Shown here: piece by piece, positions 34,659-43,181 of the stretch
Position numbering within the stretch: the first letter of the stretch is position 1
Layout of the letters: every line of letters begins with the position of its first letter
Source: Allobosea vaviloviae
Lineage (GTDB): Bacteria; Pseudomonadota; Alphaproteobacteria; Rhizobiales; Beijerinckiaceae
Assembly (NCBI RefSeq): GCF_001298265.1
Contig: NZ_LGSZ01000031.1
Location: 62,001-126,000 of the forward strand
Length of the DNA: 64,000 nucleotides
Reading direction: 5' to 3'
Program-made: the position numbers and the translations under genes
Notes under the pieces: model-generated
Databases searched by the model: none
The model's input: only the letters and a program-made list of their open reading frames with translations
Told to the model about the DNA's origin: nothing

Positions 34659-36170
34659 TCAAACCGTGCGCGTGGCGGTGCGCCCGCGCAAATACCCAGT
34701 AGCACGGCCGATCAGCGGCATCAGCAGCAGGGTGAGGCCGATCGCCATCAGCGTCGTGACCAGCGGGTTCGACCAGAAAATCGACAGCGAGCCCTGGCTG
34801 AAGATCATCGACTGACGGAAGGCGTCCTCGGCCTTGTCGCCGATCACCATGGCCAGCACGAGCGGCGCGATCGGATAGTCGAGCTTCTTGAAGACGTAGC
34901 CGACGAGGCCGAAGATCAGCGCCAGCCAGATGTCGAAGCCCTTGCCTGCCGCCGTATAGGCGCCGATGAAGCAGATCACCACGATCACCGGCCCGATGAT
35001 CGAGAACGGAATCCGCAGGATCGAGGCGAACAGCGGCACCGTCGCCAACACGACCACCACCGCGACGACATTGCCGAGATACATCGAGGCGATCAGCCCC
35101 CAGACGAAGTCCGGGCGGTCGGTGAACAAAGTCGGGCCCGGGTTGAGCCCCCAGATCATCAGTCCGCCCATCATCACGGCGGCGGTTGCGGAGCCGGGAA
35201 TGCCGAGCGCCAGCATCGGCAGCATCGCGGCAGAGCCTGCCGCATGGTCGGCCGTCTCGGGCGAGATCACGCCCTCGGGTTCGCCCTTGCCGAACTTGGA
35301 CGGATCGCGCGACGAGCGCTTCGCCATGGCGTAGCTCATGAAGGAGGCTGCCGTCGGCCCGCCCGGCGTGATGCCCATCCAGATGCCGATCAGCGAGGAG
35401 CGCAGCAGCGCGAGCCAGTAGCGCGGCAGCTTGGCCGCCGTCAGCACAACGTCGCGGATGCGGACTTTTGCGGCGACGCCCTCGAATTTCAGCCCCTCCT
35501 CCATCGTCAGCAGCAGTTCGCCGATGCCGAACAGGCCGATCACCGCGATCAGGAAGGAGACGCCCGCGAGCAGGACGTCGAACTCATAGGTCAGGCGGAC
35601 ATTGCCCGAGACCGAATCCATGCCGATCGAGGCGAGCGTAAAGCCGATGCCCATCGAGACCACGGTCTTCAGCGGCGAGGCGCCACCCAGCCCGATAAAG
35701 CTGGCGAAGGTCATGAAATAGACCGCGAAATACTCAGGCGAGGAGAAGCGCAGCGCGAACTTCGCGACCCAGCCCGACAAGAGCGTGATCAGGATGACAC
35801 CCGCCAGAGCACCAAAGCCCGCCGAGAGAAAGGCGAAGGACAAAGCCTCGGTCGCCCGGCCCTGCTTGGCCATCGGGTGGCCGTCGAAGGTCGTCGCGAC
35901 CGATGAGGGCTCGCCGGGGATGTTGAACAGGATCGAGGTGGTCGAGCCGCCGAAGAGCGCACCCCAGTAGAGCGAGGTCAGCAGGATGATGGCGGAGACC
36001 GGGTCCATGCTGAAGGTCAGCGGCAGCAGCAGCGAGACGCCATTGGGCGCGCCCAGGCCGGGCAGCACGCCGACGAGCACGCCCAGCAGCACGCCCGCCA
36101 TCATCAGCAGCAGATGATGCGTGGTCAGCGCGACCGAGAAGCCATGCATCAGGTTGGCGAAGTTATCCAT
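34659..36170 (-). CDS. Tripartite tricarboxylate transporter, large permease TctA
   Basis: 503 residues with about twelve hydrophobic segments, the standard TctA size. Landmarks: GVLPGLGAPNGVSLLLPLTF, the repeated TctA motif LYWGALFGGSTTSILFNIPG, and the second half motif GITPGGPTAASFMSYAMAKR. It imports small organic acids using the proton or sodium gradient together with TctB and the periplasmic TctC. It sits 32 bp after TctB and 33 bp before the DapA-like gene. Confidence 0.93.
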   Translation of the reverse strand: MDNFANLMHGFSVALTTHHLLLMMAGVLLGVLVGVLPGLGAPNGVSLLLPLTFSMDPVSAIILLTSLYWGALFGGSTTSILFNIPGEPSSVATTFDGHPMAKQGRATEALSFAFLSAGFGALAGVILITLLSGWVAKFALRFSSPEYFAVYFMTFASFIGLGGASPLKTVVSMGIGFTLASIGMDSVSGNVRLTYEFDVLLAGVSFLIAVIGLFGIGELLLTMEEGLKFEGVAAKVRIRDVVLTAAKLPRYWLALLRSSLIGIWMGITPGGPTAASFMSYAMAKRSSRDPSKFGKGEPEGVISPETADHAAGSAAMLPMLALGIPGSATAAVMMGGLMIWGLNPGPTLFTDRPDFVWGLIASMYLGNVVAVVVVLATVPLFASILRIPFSIIGPVIVVICFIGAYTAAGKGFDIWLALIFGLVGYVFKKLDYPIAPLVLAMVIGDKAEDAFRQSMIFSQGSLSIFWSNPLVTTLMAIGLTLLLMPLIGRATGYLRGRTATRTV

Positions 36171-36202
36171 GGCTCACGGCACCGTTTTCCGTTGCGCGTC
36201 GG

Positions 36203-36691
36203 TCACAGGCCGAGCAAGGGCTCGATCGGCCCTTTGAGCAGGCTGATCTGGAAGAATTTCTCCAGCGCGAGATAGAAGAAAGCCGCGGTGCCCAGCGCCG
36301 TCGCGAGCGTTCCCGGCCAGCCGTAACGGCCCTGGAAGCGCATGGTGACGACGAGATAGAGGATCGTCGCGACATACATGCCGAGCGTCGCGCTCAGAAC
36401 GACGAACGCGAGCAGCGGCAGCAGGAAGGACAGGACCCTCAACCCCCGCTCACGATCGAGGAAGAGCTCGTCGAGCCCGCCCGAGCCCGCGATGCGGCCG
36501 GCCGCCGTCACGATAAGCGTGCCAAGGCTCGCCAGCGCGACGAGACCGCCGATGTAGAACGGAAACGCGCCGGGCTGCGGACCCGAGGAATCCCAGCCGA
36601 CGCCGAATTCCAGCGCGCCGTTGACGATGACGAGGCCGAAGGCCAGCGTCACCAGTGCGGTCGCGATCTCGGCCCAGAAGCGGGTGATCAT
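36203..36691 (-). CDS. Tripartite tricarboxylate transporter, small subunit TctB
   Basis: 162 residues with four to five membrane helices: an N-terminal one (EIATALVTLAFGLVIVNGAL), one around FPFYIGGLVALASLGTLIV, and a paired C-terminal set (LLPLLAFVVLSATLGMYVAT onwards). This matches the size and pattern of TctB. GWDSSGPQPGAFPFYIG is a family landmark. It lies between TctC, from which a type A repeat separates it, and TctA. Confidence 0.9.
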   Translation of the reverse strand: MITRFWAEIATALVTLAFGLVIVNGALEFGVGWDSSGPQPGAFPFYIGGLVALASLGTLIVTAAGRIAGSGGLDELFLDRERGLRVLSFLLPLLAFVVLSATLGMYVATILYLVVTMRFQGRYGWPGTLATALGTAAFFYLALEKFFQISLLKGPIEPLLGL

Positions 36692-36737
36692 GGCTGAAGG
36701 GCCCTTCCTGCAAGGCTAGGCATCTGGCTCTCCCCGC

Positions 36738-36841
36738 GCCGTCATCCCGGGCGGAGCGAAGCGGAGACCCGGGATCCATGCCGGAACGGTTCAGGCATGG
36801 ATCCCGGATCAGCGCCGCTGCGCGGCTTGTCCGGGATGACG
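36738..36841. repeat. Palindromic intergenic repeat, type A, copy 2
   Basis: It begins GCCGTCATCCCGGGCGGAGC and ends CTTGTCCGGGATGACG, with nested GGGATCCATGCC and GGCATGGATCCC arms. It is nearly identical to 17756-17873 and 52440-52542. It sits between the TctC stop and the TctB start, at the binding protein to permease junction. Confidence 0.8.
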
Positions 36842-36857
36842 TGGAGCTTGCGTCAGC

Positions 36858-37853
36858 TTACTTCGCGACCCAGCCCTCGTTCTCAAACACCTTCTTGTTG
36901 GCGGCATCGTCCTTGGCGACGAAGTCGGCGAGTTCCGCCCCCTTCATGAACTTGGCGGTCTGCGCGGTGCGGGAGACGAATTCCAGCCATTCCGGCGTCT
37001 TGGAGACCTTTTCGAGCACGTCGGCATAGAAGGCGACGGCATCGGCGGGCACCTCGGCCGGCAGCCAGACGGTGCGCGGCATCTGGAAGGTCTCAAGCGG
37101 CACGCCGGCTTCCTTGCAGGTCGGGACATCGCCCCAGCCCTTGCCCTCGAAGACCGGATCGCTCTTGGCCAGGCGCGCCGGTGAGAAGACGCAGAGCGGC
37201 TTGACCTGCCCCGCCTTCCACTGGCCGATGTTCTCGTTGGGATTGTTGACGTTTGAGTCGATGTGCCCGCCGGCAAGCTGCACGGCCGCAGCGCTGCCGC
37301 CCTGGAACGGGATGTAGATCCACTTCACGCCGGTGGCGTCCTGGATCATCGAGGTCAGGGTCTGGTCGGTGTCCTTCGACTGGCTGCCGCCCATCTTGAA
37401 GCCCATCGGCTTGGCCTTCACGGCATCGAGATAGCTCTTGGCGTCGGCATAGGGCGCATCGCCCTTGACCCAGAGCAGGAACTCGTCGAGCGCCAGCCCT
37501 GCGACGGGGGTCAGGTCGCTGTACTTGTAGCCGAGCTTGGCGACATAGGGCAGCAGATAGGCGTTGTTGGTGCCGAAGATGACGCGGTTGGGATCGCCCT
37601 TGGCGCCCTTGCCGTAGACATAGCCCTCGGCGCCCGAGCCGCCGCCCTTGTTCACCACCACGATCGGCTGGTCGATCAGCTTGTGCTTGCTGATGATCGC
37701 CTGGATCATGCGGGCGAAATTGTCGGTGCCGCCGCCGGCACCCGAGGTGACGACGAATTCGATCGGCTTGGTCGGCTGCCAGGCCTGCGCCGGGCTCGTG
37801 GCACTCAGCGCGATGGTGCCGGCGATGGCGGCGGTGATGCTGAAGGTCTTCAT
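36858..37853 (-). CDS. Tripartite tricarboxylate transporter substrate-binding protein TctC (Bug family)
   Basis: 331 residues. The signal peptide is MKTFSITAAIAGTIALSATS…QAW. The mature start QPTKPIEFVVTSGAGGGTDN carries the Bug-family glycine loop that contacts a carboxylate, and VVVNKGGGSGAEGY is the second contact segment. It is periplasmic and delivers an organic acid to TctA/TctB, whose genes follow after a palindromic repeat. It lies 84 bp after PdxA2. The charged residues facing the ligand were not resolved, so the acid is not assigned. Confidence 0.92.
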   Translation of the reverse strand: MKTFSITAAIAGTIALSATSPAQAWQPTKPIEFVVTSGAGGGTDNFARMIQAIISKHKLIDQPIVVVNKGGGSGAEGYVYGKGAKGDPNRVIFGTNNAYLLPYVAKLGYKYSDLTPVAGLALDEFLLWVKGDAPYADAKSYLDAVKAKPMGFKMGGSQSKDTDQTLTSMIQDATGVKWIYIPFQGGSAAAVQLAGGHIDSNVNNPNENIGQWKAGQVKPLCVFSPARLAKSDPVFEGKGWGDVPTCKEAGVPLETFQMPRTVWLPAEVPADAVAFYADVLEKVSKTPEWLEFVSRTAQTAKFMKGAELADFVAKDDAANKKVFENEGWVAK

Positions 37854-37870
37854 GGGTTTTCTCCCTGGAT

Positions 37871-37892
37871 GAGCGGTTCTTCGGGACCGCTC
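37871..37892. repeat. Small stem-loop between PdxA2 and TctC genes
   Basis: GAGCGGT and ACCGCTC form a 7-bp stem around an 8-base loop (TTCTTCGG region) in the 84-bp gap upstream of TctC. It may mark an mRNA processing point between the two genes. Confidence 0.35.
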
Positions 37893-37937
37893 TTGGATGG
37901 CGGTCTTGTGTGTCGGTCGTCGGATGGAATTGTCGCG

Positions 37938-38972
37938 TCAGGCGGCGGCCTTTGCCCTCGCCTTGCCGTCCCGGGCCATCTTGATCGCGAGCGCGAGCGC
38001 GGCGCGGGTTGCACCGAGATTGGCGACGCCCTTGCCGGCGATCTCATAGGCCGTGCCATGGGCGGGCGTGCAGATCGGGAACGGGAAGCCGCCGATCAGG
38101 GTGACGCCGCTGTCGAAACCGATCAGCTTCATCGCGATCTGGCCCTGATCGTGATACATCGTCAAAACCGCATCGAAATCACCGTTGCGGGCGCGCAGGA
38201 ACACCGTATCGGATGGGAACGGCCCCTCCACGGTGAAGCCCTTCGCCTTGGCGGCCTTCACCGCGGGCTCGATGGTCTCGATCTCGTCGCGGCCGAAATT
38301 GCCGCCGTCGCCGGCATGGGGATTGATGCCCGCGACCGCGATGCGCGGCGGGTTGAAGCCGGCAAGGCGCAGATTGGCATCGGCCAGTGTCAGCGCCCGC
38401 AGGATGCGCTCCTGCGTGATGTTGGCGGCCACCTCGGAGAGCGGAATATGCGAGGTCACCCGCGCATTCCAGAGCTTGTCCAAAATGTTGAACTCGCTCG
38501 CAGGCCCCTCGAAACCAATGGCGTCGCGCACGAAGCGGATCTCGTCGTCGTAGCCGGGATAGGCGAAGCGCATCGCGGCCTTGTTGAACGGCGTGAAGAA
38601 CACCGCATCGGCATGACCGGCGGCGGCGAACTGCAGGGCATGGCGGAAATTGTCGGTCGCGGCCTTGCCGCCGGCCAACGTCGCCGTGCCGCGCTGCAGG
38701 TCCGCCGGATCGTGGTTGCCGAGGTCGATGAAGACCGGCCTGTCACCGAGAGGCAGGACATCGCCCTCGCGGACGACGCGCACCTGCGGATCGGCCGCGC
38801 CATCCTTGATGCCGAGTTCGAGCAGGCGCGCATCGCCGAAGACGACGTAGCGCGCTGCCGCGCGCAGATCGGGCTCGGAGAGGATGCGCGCGGTCAATTC
38901 CGGGCTGATGCCCGAGGGATCACCCATCGCGACGGCAATCACCGGCAACTCGTTCTGCGCCCGATTGTCCAT
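37938..38972 (-). CDS. 4-hydroxythreonine-4-phosphate dehydrogenase family protein (PdxA2-like)
   Basis: 344 residues from the ATG at 38972. PdxA-family metal ligands are present: His in SHIPLSEVAANIT, His in INPHAGDGGNFG, and MYHDQGQIAMKLIGFD. The N-terminus is VAMGDPSGISPELTARIL. Biosynthetic PdxA works in pyridoxal phosphate synthesis. The PdxA2 branch oxidises 4-phospho-D-threonate or -erythronate in catabolism and usually neighbours transporter and aldolase genes, as here. The DUF1537 kinase that normally supplies the phosphorylated substrate is not in the window. It is the first gene of the TctCBA-DapA operon and is divergent from GntR. Confidence 0.87.
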   Translation of the reverse strand: MDNRAQNELPVIAVAMGDPSGISPELTARILSEPDLRAAARYVVFGDARLLELGIKDGAADPQVRVVREGDVLPLGDRPVFIDLGNHDPADLQRGTATLAGGKAATDNFRHALQFAAAGHADAVFFTPFNKAAMRFAYPGYDDEIRFVRDAIGFEGPASEFNILDKLWNARVTSHIPLSEVAANITQERILRALTLADANLRLAGFNPPRIAVAGINPHAGDGGNFGRDEIETIEPAVKAAKAKGFTVEGPFPSDTVFLRARNGDFDAVLTMYHDQGQIAMKLIGFDSGVTLIGGFPFPICTPAHGTAYEIAGKGVANLGATRAALALAIKMARDGKARAKAAA

Positions 38973-39034
38973 AGCCCTGCTCCGCTGACTGGCCTGCTGC
39001 CCTCTGGCTAGCACAGGCCTCCGCAGCTCACAAG

Positions 39035-39052
39035 TATGCTGTATGCAGCATA
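39035..39052. promoter_or_regulatory. Candidate GntR operator TATGCTG-TATG-CAGCATA
   Basis: A perfect 7-bp inverted repeat with a 4-bp centre, in the 277-bp divergent region between PdxA2 (start 38972) and GntR (start 39250). It lies 63 bp upstream of the PdxA2 start, well placed to repress that operon. The surrounding DNA (GCATAATTAGAGT) is locally AT-rich. Confidence 0.55.
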
Positions 39053-39249
39053 ATTAGAGTGGTGTACGTATGAGGGTAAGGGCGTTGAGCGATCGTGTCC
39101 GTGACGGTGCGGTAAGAAGAAGCGATGAATTCGGATGCGCAAGACGCAAACAGCAGTACCGCAGTTGCCGGACGCGTAGCCGCCGTTGGTTTGACAGCGC
39201 CTGGTCCGCATGCCGTAACCGCCGCAGACAAAGCCTTGGTGGAGTCGCG

Positions 39250-39915
39250 ATGAGCGAGCCTGCAATCGACTATCCCCGGATCACGCGCCGGACCCTGCAT
39301 GACGAGGTGCTGGAGCGCCTGCGCGACATGATCATCGAAGCGCGTCTCGCCCCGGGCCAGCGCATCAACGAGGGTCTGGTGGGAGCGCAGCTCGGCGTCT
39401 CCCGCACGCCGCTGCGCGAAGCGATCAAGACGCTCGCCAGCGAAGGCCTGGTCGAGATCCTCCCCGCCAAGGGCGCGATCGTGCGCAAGTTTTCGGCGCG
39501 CGATCTCGCCGACATCCTGGAGGTGCTGAAGACGCTGGAGCAGCTCGGCGGGCGGATCGCCTGCGAGCAGGCGAGCGACGCGACGATCGAGGCGATCCAT
39601 GCGATGCACCGGCAGATGATGGCGCTCTACGAGACCCGCAGCCGGCTGGAATATTTCAAGCTCAACCAGGACATTCACAGCGCGATCGTGGCGGCATCGG
39701 ACAATGCGGCGCTGATGGAGATGCACGCGACGCTACAGGCGCGGATCAAGCGTCTGCGCTTCGTCGGCAATGAGGGGCCGGCCAAATGGGCCGGCGCCGT
39801 GGCCGAGCACGAGGACATGATGGCTGCCCTGCTCAAGCGCGATGCCGCAGAGCTGAGCGCGATCATCGGAGTCCATATGGATGCGACGCTGCTGCGGGTC
39901 CGCGAACTGCTCTGA
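39250..39915 (+). CDS. GntR family transcriptional regulator (FCD domain)
   Basis: 221 residues from the ATG starting MSEPAIDYPRITRRTLHDEV; in-frame upstream codons exist but lack GntR similarity. The winged helix (residues about 15-75) contains INEGLVGAQLGVSRTPLREA. The FCD domain has KLNQDIHSAIVAASDNAALM and EHEDMMAALLKRDAAEL. It is divergent from the PdxA2-TctCBA-DapA operon and flanks the 18-bp dyad at 39035, so it likely represses that operon in the absence of its organic acid ligand. Confidence 0.9.
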   Translation: MSEPAIDYPRITRRTLHDEVLERLRDMIIEARLAPGQRINEGLVGAQLGVSRTPLREAIKTLASEGLVEILPAKGAIVRKFSARDLADILEVLKTLEQLGGRIACEQASDATIEAIHAMHRQMMALYETRSRLEYFKLNQDIHSAIVAASDNAALMEMHATLQARIKRLRFVGNEGPAKWAGAVAEHEDMMAALLKRDAAELSAIIGVHMDATLLRVRELL

Positions 39916-39938
39916 CCGCGCCGCAGCGGACGCCGGCC

Positions 39939-40151
39939 TCACTCTTTCGGCGCCTCGCCCGCGGTCGCCTCGCCGAGGCGGCTGACGGTTTCCTCCAGGC
40001 TTTCCGCGACGCCAAGCATGTAGTCCTTGCCGAAGCCGATGATGGTGTCGGGCGGCTGGCCCTTGAAGCTGTAGACGACGGTGACGAGCGCCGGATTGAC
40101 GTAGACCGGCTTGCCGTCGGCCGGCGAGGTGAACTTGCAGAGTTTGGGCAT
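39939..40151 (-). CDS. Small conserved-looking hypothetical protein
   Basis: 70 residues from the ATG at 40151. It begins MPKLCKFTSPADGKPVYVNP, continues through alternating beta-like segments (ALVTVVYSF, DTIIGFGKDYMLGV), and ends with a charged helix (AESLEETVSRLGEA). There is no signal peptide, membrane segment or catalytic motif. The opening resembles short proteins in which cell-surface or regulatory strands carry FTxxDGxxVYVNP, but I do not recognise the family. Codon use is like its neighbours, so it is probably real. It is divergent from the histidine phosphatase. Confidence 0.65.
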   Translation of the reverse strand: MPKLCKFTSPADGKPVYVNPALVTVVYSFKGQPPDTIIGFGKDYMLGVAESLEETVSRLGEATAGEAPKE

Positions 40152-40318
40152 GGGCGTCTCGCGAGTCGATGCAGGAGCGGGATCTATACGATGGAAGCGC
40201 GGCGCGCGCTCCTCGCACGTCCTTGCAGATCGAGCATTCCCCCGGTCCCGCTTGAGACGCCCGGGCAAAGCGCTACCATCCGGGCAGACCCGGCAGACCA
40301 TGCGAGACCAGCGACCCG

Positions 40319-40930
40319 ATGACGAACAGCGACCCTCGCGAGCCTGACGCACCCTTGCAGGTCTATCTGGTCCGGCACGGCCAGACCGAATGGTCGCTGT
40401 CGGGTCAGCATACCGGCCGGACCGATATCGCGCTGACGCCGCAGGGCGAGGACGAGGCGCGAGCGCTCCAACCGTCCTTTCGCGGGCTGACGTTTTCGCA
40501 TGTCCTGACCAGCCCGCGACAGCGTGCCCGACAGACCGCGGCGCTGGTCGGGCTCGGCGCGCAGGCGGCGGTCGAACCCGATCTCGCCGAGTGGGATTAT
40601 GGCGACTATGACGGCCTGCGCTCGGTCGAGATCCGTGCCATGCGGCCGGGCTGGAACATCGTCCGCGACGGCTGCCCCAACGGGGAATCGCCGGCGCAGA
40701 TCACGGCGCGCGCCGACCGGCTGGCCGCGAAACTCTCGGCGCTGAGCGGCCCTGTCGCCGTGTTCACGCACGGCCATTTCGGACGCTGCCTCGCCGCGCG
40801 CTGGATCGGCCTCGACCTCACGGCCGTCCAGAACCTGCTGCTCGGAACGGCCTGCTACGGCGTGCTGGGCTATGATCCCGGCCATCCGGAAAACCGCGTC
40901 ATCGCACGCTGGAACATCGCCGTAGCCTGA
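40319..40930 (+). CDS. Histidine phosphatase family protein
   Basis: 203 residues. The N-terminal catalytic motif is YLVRHGQTEWSLSGQHTGRT (RHG with the phospho-accepting His). A second His lies in VFTHGHFGRCLAARW, and a conserved DYGDYDGL segment holds the acidic residue. It resembles phosphoglycerate mutase-like acid phosphatases acting on small phosphate esters. It is cytoplasmic, with no signal peptide. The neighbours (a small hypothetical and a phospholipase D-type protein) do not define a substrate. Confidence 0.9.
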   Translation: MTNSDPREPDAPLQVYLVRHGQTEWSLSGQHTGRTDIALTPQGEDEARALQPSFRGLTFSHVLTSPRQRARQTAALVGLGAQAAVEPDLAEWDYGDYDGLRSVEIRAMRPGWNIVRDGCPNGESPAQITARADRLAAKLSALSGPVAVFTHGHFGRCLAARWIGLDLTAVQNLLLGTACYGVLGYDPGHPENRVIARWNIAVA

Positions 40931-40997
40931 CCGACCTCCCCCGAGGCCGGTTTGCCCGATACCAAAGCGCCCTGCATCATTGTAACTGCGAAGCGTC

Positions 40998-42425
40998 ATG
41001 GATCTCACCGCGCTGCTCATGAGTCTTGCCGATCATGGCCCGCTGCTGCTGACGGCGTTGCACGTCGTCACGGCCGGCACGGTCACGATCCATGCCCTGA
41101 TCCGGAAGCGCGACGTGCCGGCCGCAATCGGCTGGATCGGCCTCGCCTGGCTCTCGCCGTTCTTCGGGCCGATCCTCTATTTCGGCTTCGGGATCAACCG
41201 GGTGAAGCGCCGTGCCATTCGCTTGCGCGGCATCGCCGGCGCTGGCGGCTTTCCCGGCCGGCTCGGCGCGGTGCCCGGCGAGCCGGCCGGCAGCCTCCAG
41301 ACCGCGGTCGGCCGGATCACCCGGTCCGGCACGAAACCCGGCACCGTGGCCGCCGCGCTCGATTGCGGCGACGAGGCCTATCCGCGCATGCTGGCCGCTA
41401 TAGACGACGCCAGGACCAGCGTCGCGCTTTCGACCTTCATTTTTCGACCCGACGAGGCCGGGCTTGCCTTCATCGATGCGCTGACCCGCGCCCATCGCCG
41501 CGGCGTTGCCGTGCGGGTGCTCATCGACGGCTTCGGCGGGGGCTTCCTGTTCTCGCGCGCCTACCACCAGCTGCGCAGGGAGGGCGTGCCGGCGGCCCGC
41601 TACCTGCACTCCCTGATGCCATGGAAGATGCCGCTGCTCGATCTGCGGCTGCACAAGAAGATCCTGCTGATCGACGGAGAGACGGCGTTCATCGGCGGGC
41701 TCAACATCGGTGCCGACAATCTTCGCACGGCGAAGCCGCAGGACCGCGTGCGCGACCTCCATTTCAGGGTCGAAGGCCCGGTGGTTCAGCAGGTCACAGA
41801 GAGCTTCCAGGACGACTGGGCCTTTTCGACATCCGAGACGCTGGAAGGCCCGCTCTGGTTTCCGGCCGAGCATCGCGACGGAACCGCGCCCGCACGCGTG
41901 ATCTCGTCGGGTCCCGACCAGAGCGTCGACCAGCTCATCCTCGTCCTGCTGTCGGCGATCAACGCGGCCTCGTCGTCGATCCGGATCGCGACACCCTATT
42001 TCCTGCCCGACGAGCAGGTTCTGACCGCGCTCCAGCTCGCGGCGCTCCGGGGCGTCGCGGTCCATGTCGTGATCCCGGCCGTCAACAACCATCGCCTGAT
42101 GGGCTGGGCGATGCAGGCGCATATCCGGCCGCTGCTGAAGGTCGGCTGCCATGTCTGGCGCTCGCCCCGGCCTTTCGACCATTCGAAGCTCGCAACGATC
42201 GACGAATCCTGGAGCCTGATCGGCAGCGCGAACTGGGATGCGCGCAGCCTCAGGCTGAACTTTGAAATCACCATGGAGTTCTACGATCACGAACTGGCCA
42301 AGCGGCTCAACGGCATCATCGACGGCAAGCGTGGCGACGCCGTCACGCTGGAGCAGATCGACGCACGCTGGCCGATCGTGAAAATTCGTGATGCGGCCGC
42401 CCGGCTGCTGATGCCCTATCTCTGA
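40998..42425 (+). CDS. Phospholipase D family cardiolipin synthase (ClsA/ClsB-like)
   Basis: 475 residues. Two N-terminal membrane helices (LLTALHVVTAGTVTIHALI and IGWIGLAWLSPFFGPILYFG) are followed by two HKD catalytic motifs: HKKILLIDGETAFIGGLNIG and HSKLATIDESWSLIGSANWD. This is the layout of membrane-bound cardiolipin synthase, which condenses phosphatidylglycerol with another phospholipid. An EEP-family gene starts 20 bp downstream, repeating the clsB-ybhP neighbourhood of enterobacteria. In ClsB the N-terminal helices are missing, so this protein is more ClsA-like in topology. Confidence 0.88.
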   Translation: MDLTALLMSLADHGPLLLTALHVVTAGTVTIHALIRKRDVPAAIGWIGLAWLSPFFGPILYFGFGINRVKRRAIRLRGIAGAGGFPGRLGAVPGEPAGSLQTAVGRITRSGTKPGTVAAALDCGDEAYPRMLAAIDDARTSVALSTFIFRPDEAGLAFIDALTRAHRRGVAVRVLIDGFGGGFLFSRAYHQLRREGVPAARYLHSLMPWKMPLLDLRLHKKILLIDGETAFIGGLNIGADNLRTAKPQDRVRDLHFRVEGPVVQQVTESFQDDWAFSTSETLEGPLWFPAEHRDGTAPARVISSGPDQSVDQLILVLLSAINAASSSIRIATPYFLPDEQVLTALQLAALRGVAVHVVIPAVNNHRLMGWAMQAHIRPLLKVGCHVWRSPRPFDHSKLATIDESWSLIGSANWDARSLRLNFEITMEFYDHELAKRLNGIIDGKRGDAVTLEQIDARWPIVKIRDAAARLLMPYL

Positions 42426-42444
42426 TGTCGACGAGCGAGGTCGC

Positions 42445-43167
42445 GTGAAGGTCGCATCCTACAACATCCACAAATGCCGCGGCACCGACCGGCGCGTCCG
42501 GCCCGATCGGATCGTCTCCGTCCTCGCCGAGATCGGCGCCGATCTGGTGGCACTGCAGGAGGTCGACCGCCGCTTCGGCCAGCGCACCGGCCTGCTCGAC
42601 CCGGCCGCCATCCTGCGCGAGACCGGCCTGCACCTGCTCGTCCAGTCCGATGTGGTGGATGGTCATGGCTGGCACGGCAATGCGCTGCTGGTGCGCGGCG
42701 AGCCGCTCTCCTACCGGCGCTTCCGGCTGAAGCTGCCGGGGATCGAACCGCGTGGCGCGGTCGTCGCCGAACTCGACCTCGGCGAAGGCAAGTTCCGCGT
42801 CATCGCCGCCCATCTCGGCCTGCTGCGCCGGTCCCGGATCGACCAGGCGACGACGCTGCTGCATGCCTTCCTTGAGCTCGCGCCGATGCCGACGATCCTG
42901 CTGGGCGACTTCAACGAGTGGCGACGAAGCCGCCGGTCGGCGCTCGACGTGCTGGTTCCGCATTTCGCCGACATGAAGCATCCACCCAGCTTTCCATCGC
43001 GCCGTCCGATGCTGCCGCTGGACCGCATCCTCGCCTGGCCCGACGGGCTGATCTCCGAGCTCTGCGTGCATGATTCGGCGCTGTCGCGAAAAGCCTCGGA
43101 CCACCTGCCGCTGACGGCCCGAATCGACATCGCGGGCTGCCAACTCGGCCTGGACAGTGCAGCCTAG
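42445..43167 (+). CDS. Endonuclease/exonuclease/phosphatase family protein (YbhP-like)
   Basis: 240 residues from a GTG start. EEP motifs: KVASYNIHKCRG (metal-binding Asn), LVALQEVDRRFG (Glu), ILLGDFNEWRR (Asp-Asn) and SDHLPLTARI (Asp-His). The fold covers DNase I-like nucleases and inositol/sphingomyelin phosphodiesterases. No signal peptide is visible. Its position 20 bp after a cardiolipin synthase-like gene matches YbhP beside ClsB and suggests phospholipid work rather than DNA repair. The substrate is inferred only. Confidence 0.88.
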   Translation: MKVASYNIHKCRGTDRRVRPDRIVSVLAEIGADLVALQEVDRRFGQRTGLLDPAAILRETGLHLLVQSDVVDGHGWHGNALLVRGEPLSYRRFRLKLPGIEPRGAVVAELDLGEGKFRVIAAHLGLLRRSRIDQATTLLHAFLELAPMPTILLGDFNEWRRSRRSALDVLVPHFADMKHPPSFPSRRPMLPLDRILAWPDGLISELCVHDSALSRKASDHLPLTARIDIAGCQLGLDSAA

Positions 43168-43181
43168 AGCAGTCTCTCCCT

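Noticed and set aside
34659-37853. Citrate specificity for the TctCBA transporter
   Set aside because: TctC/Bug proteins bind many different acids. The ligand-contact residues were not resolved, and the neighbours (PdxA2, DapA-like) do not suggest citrate.
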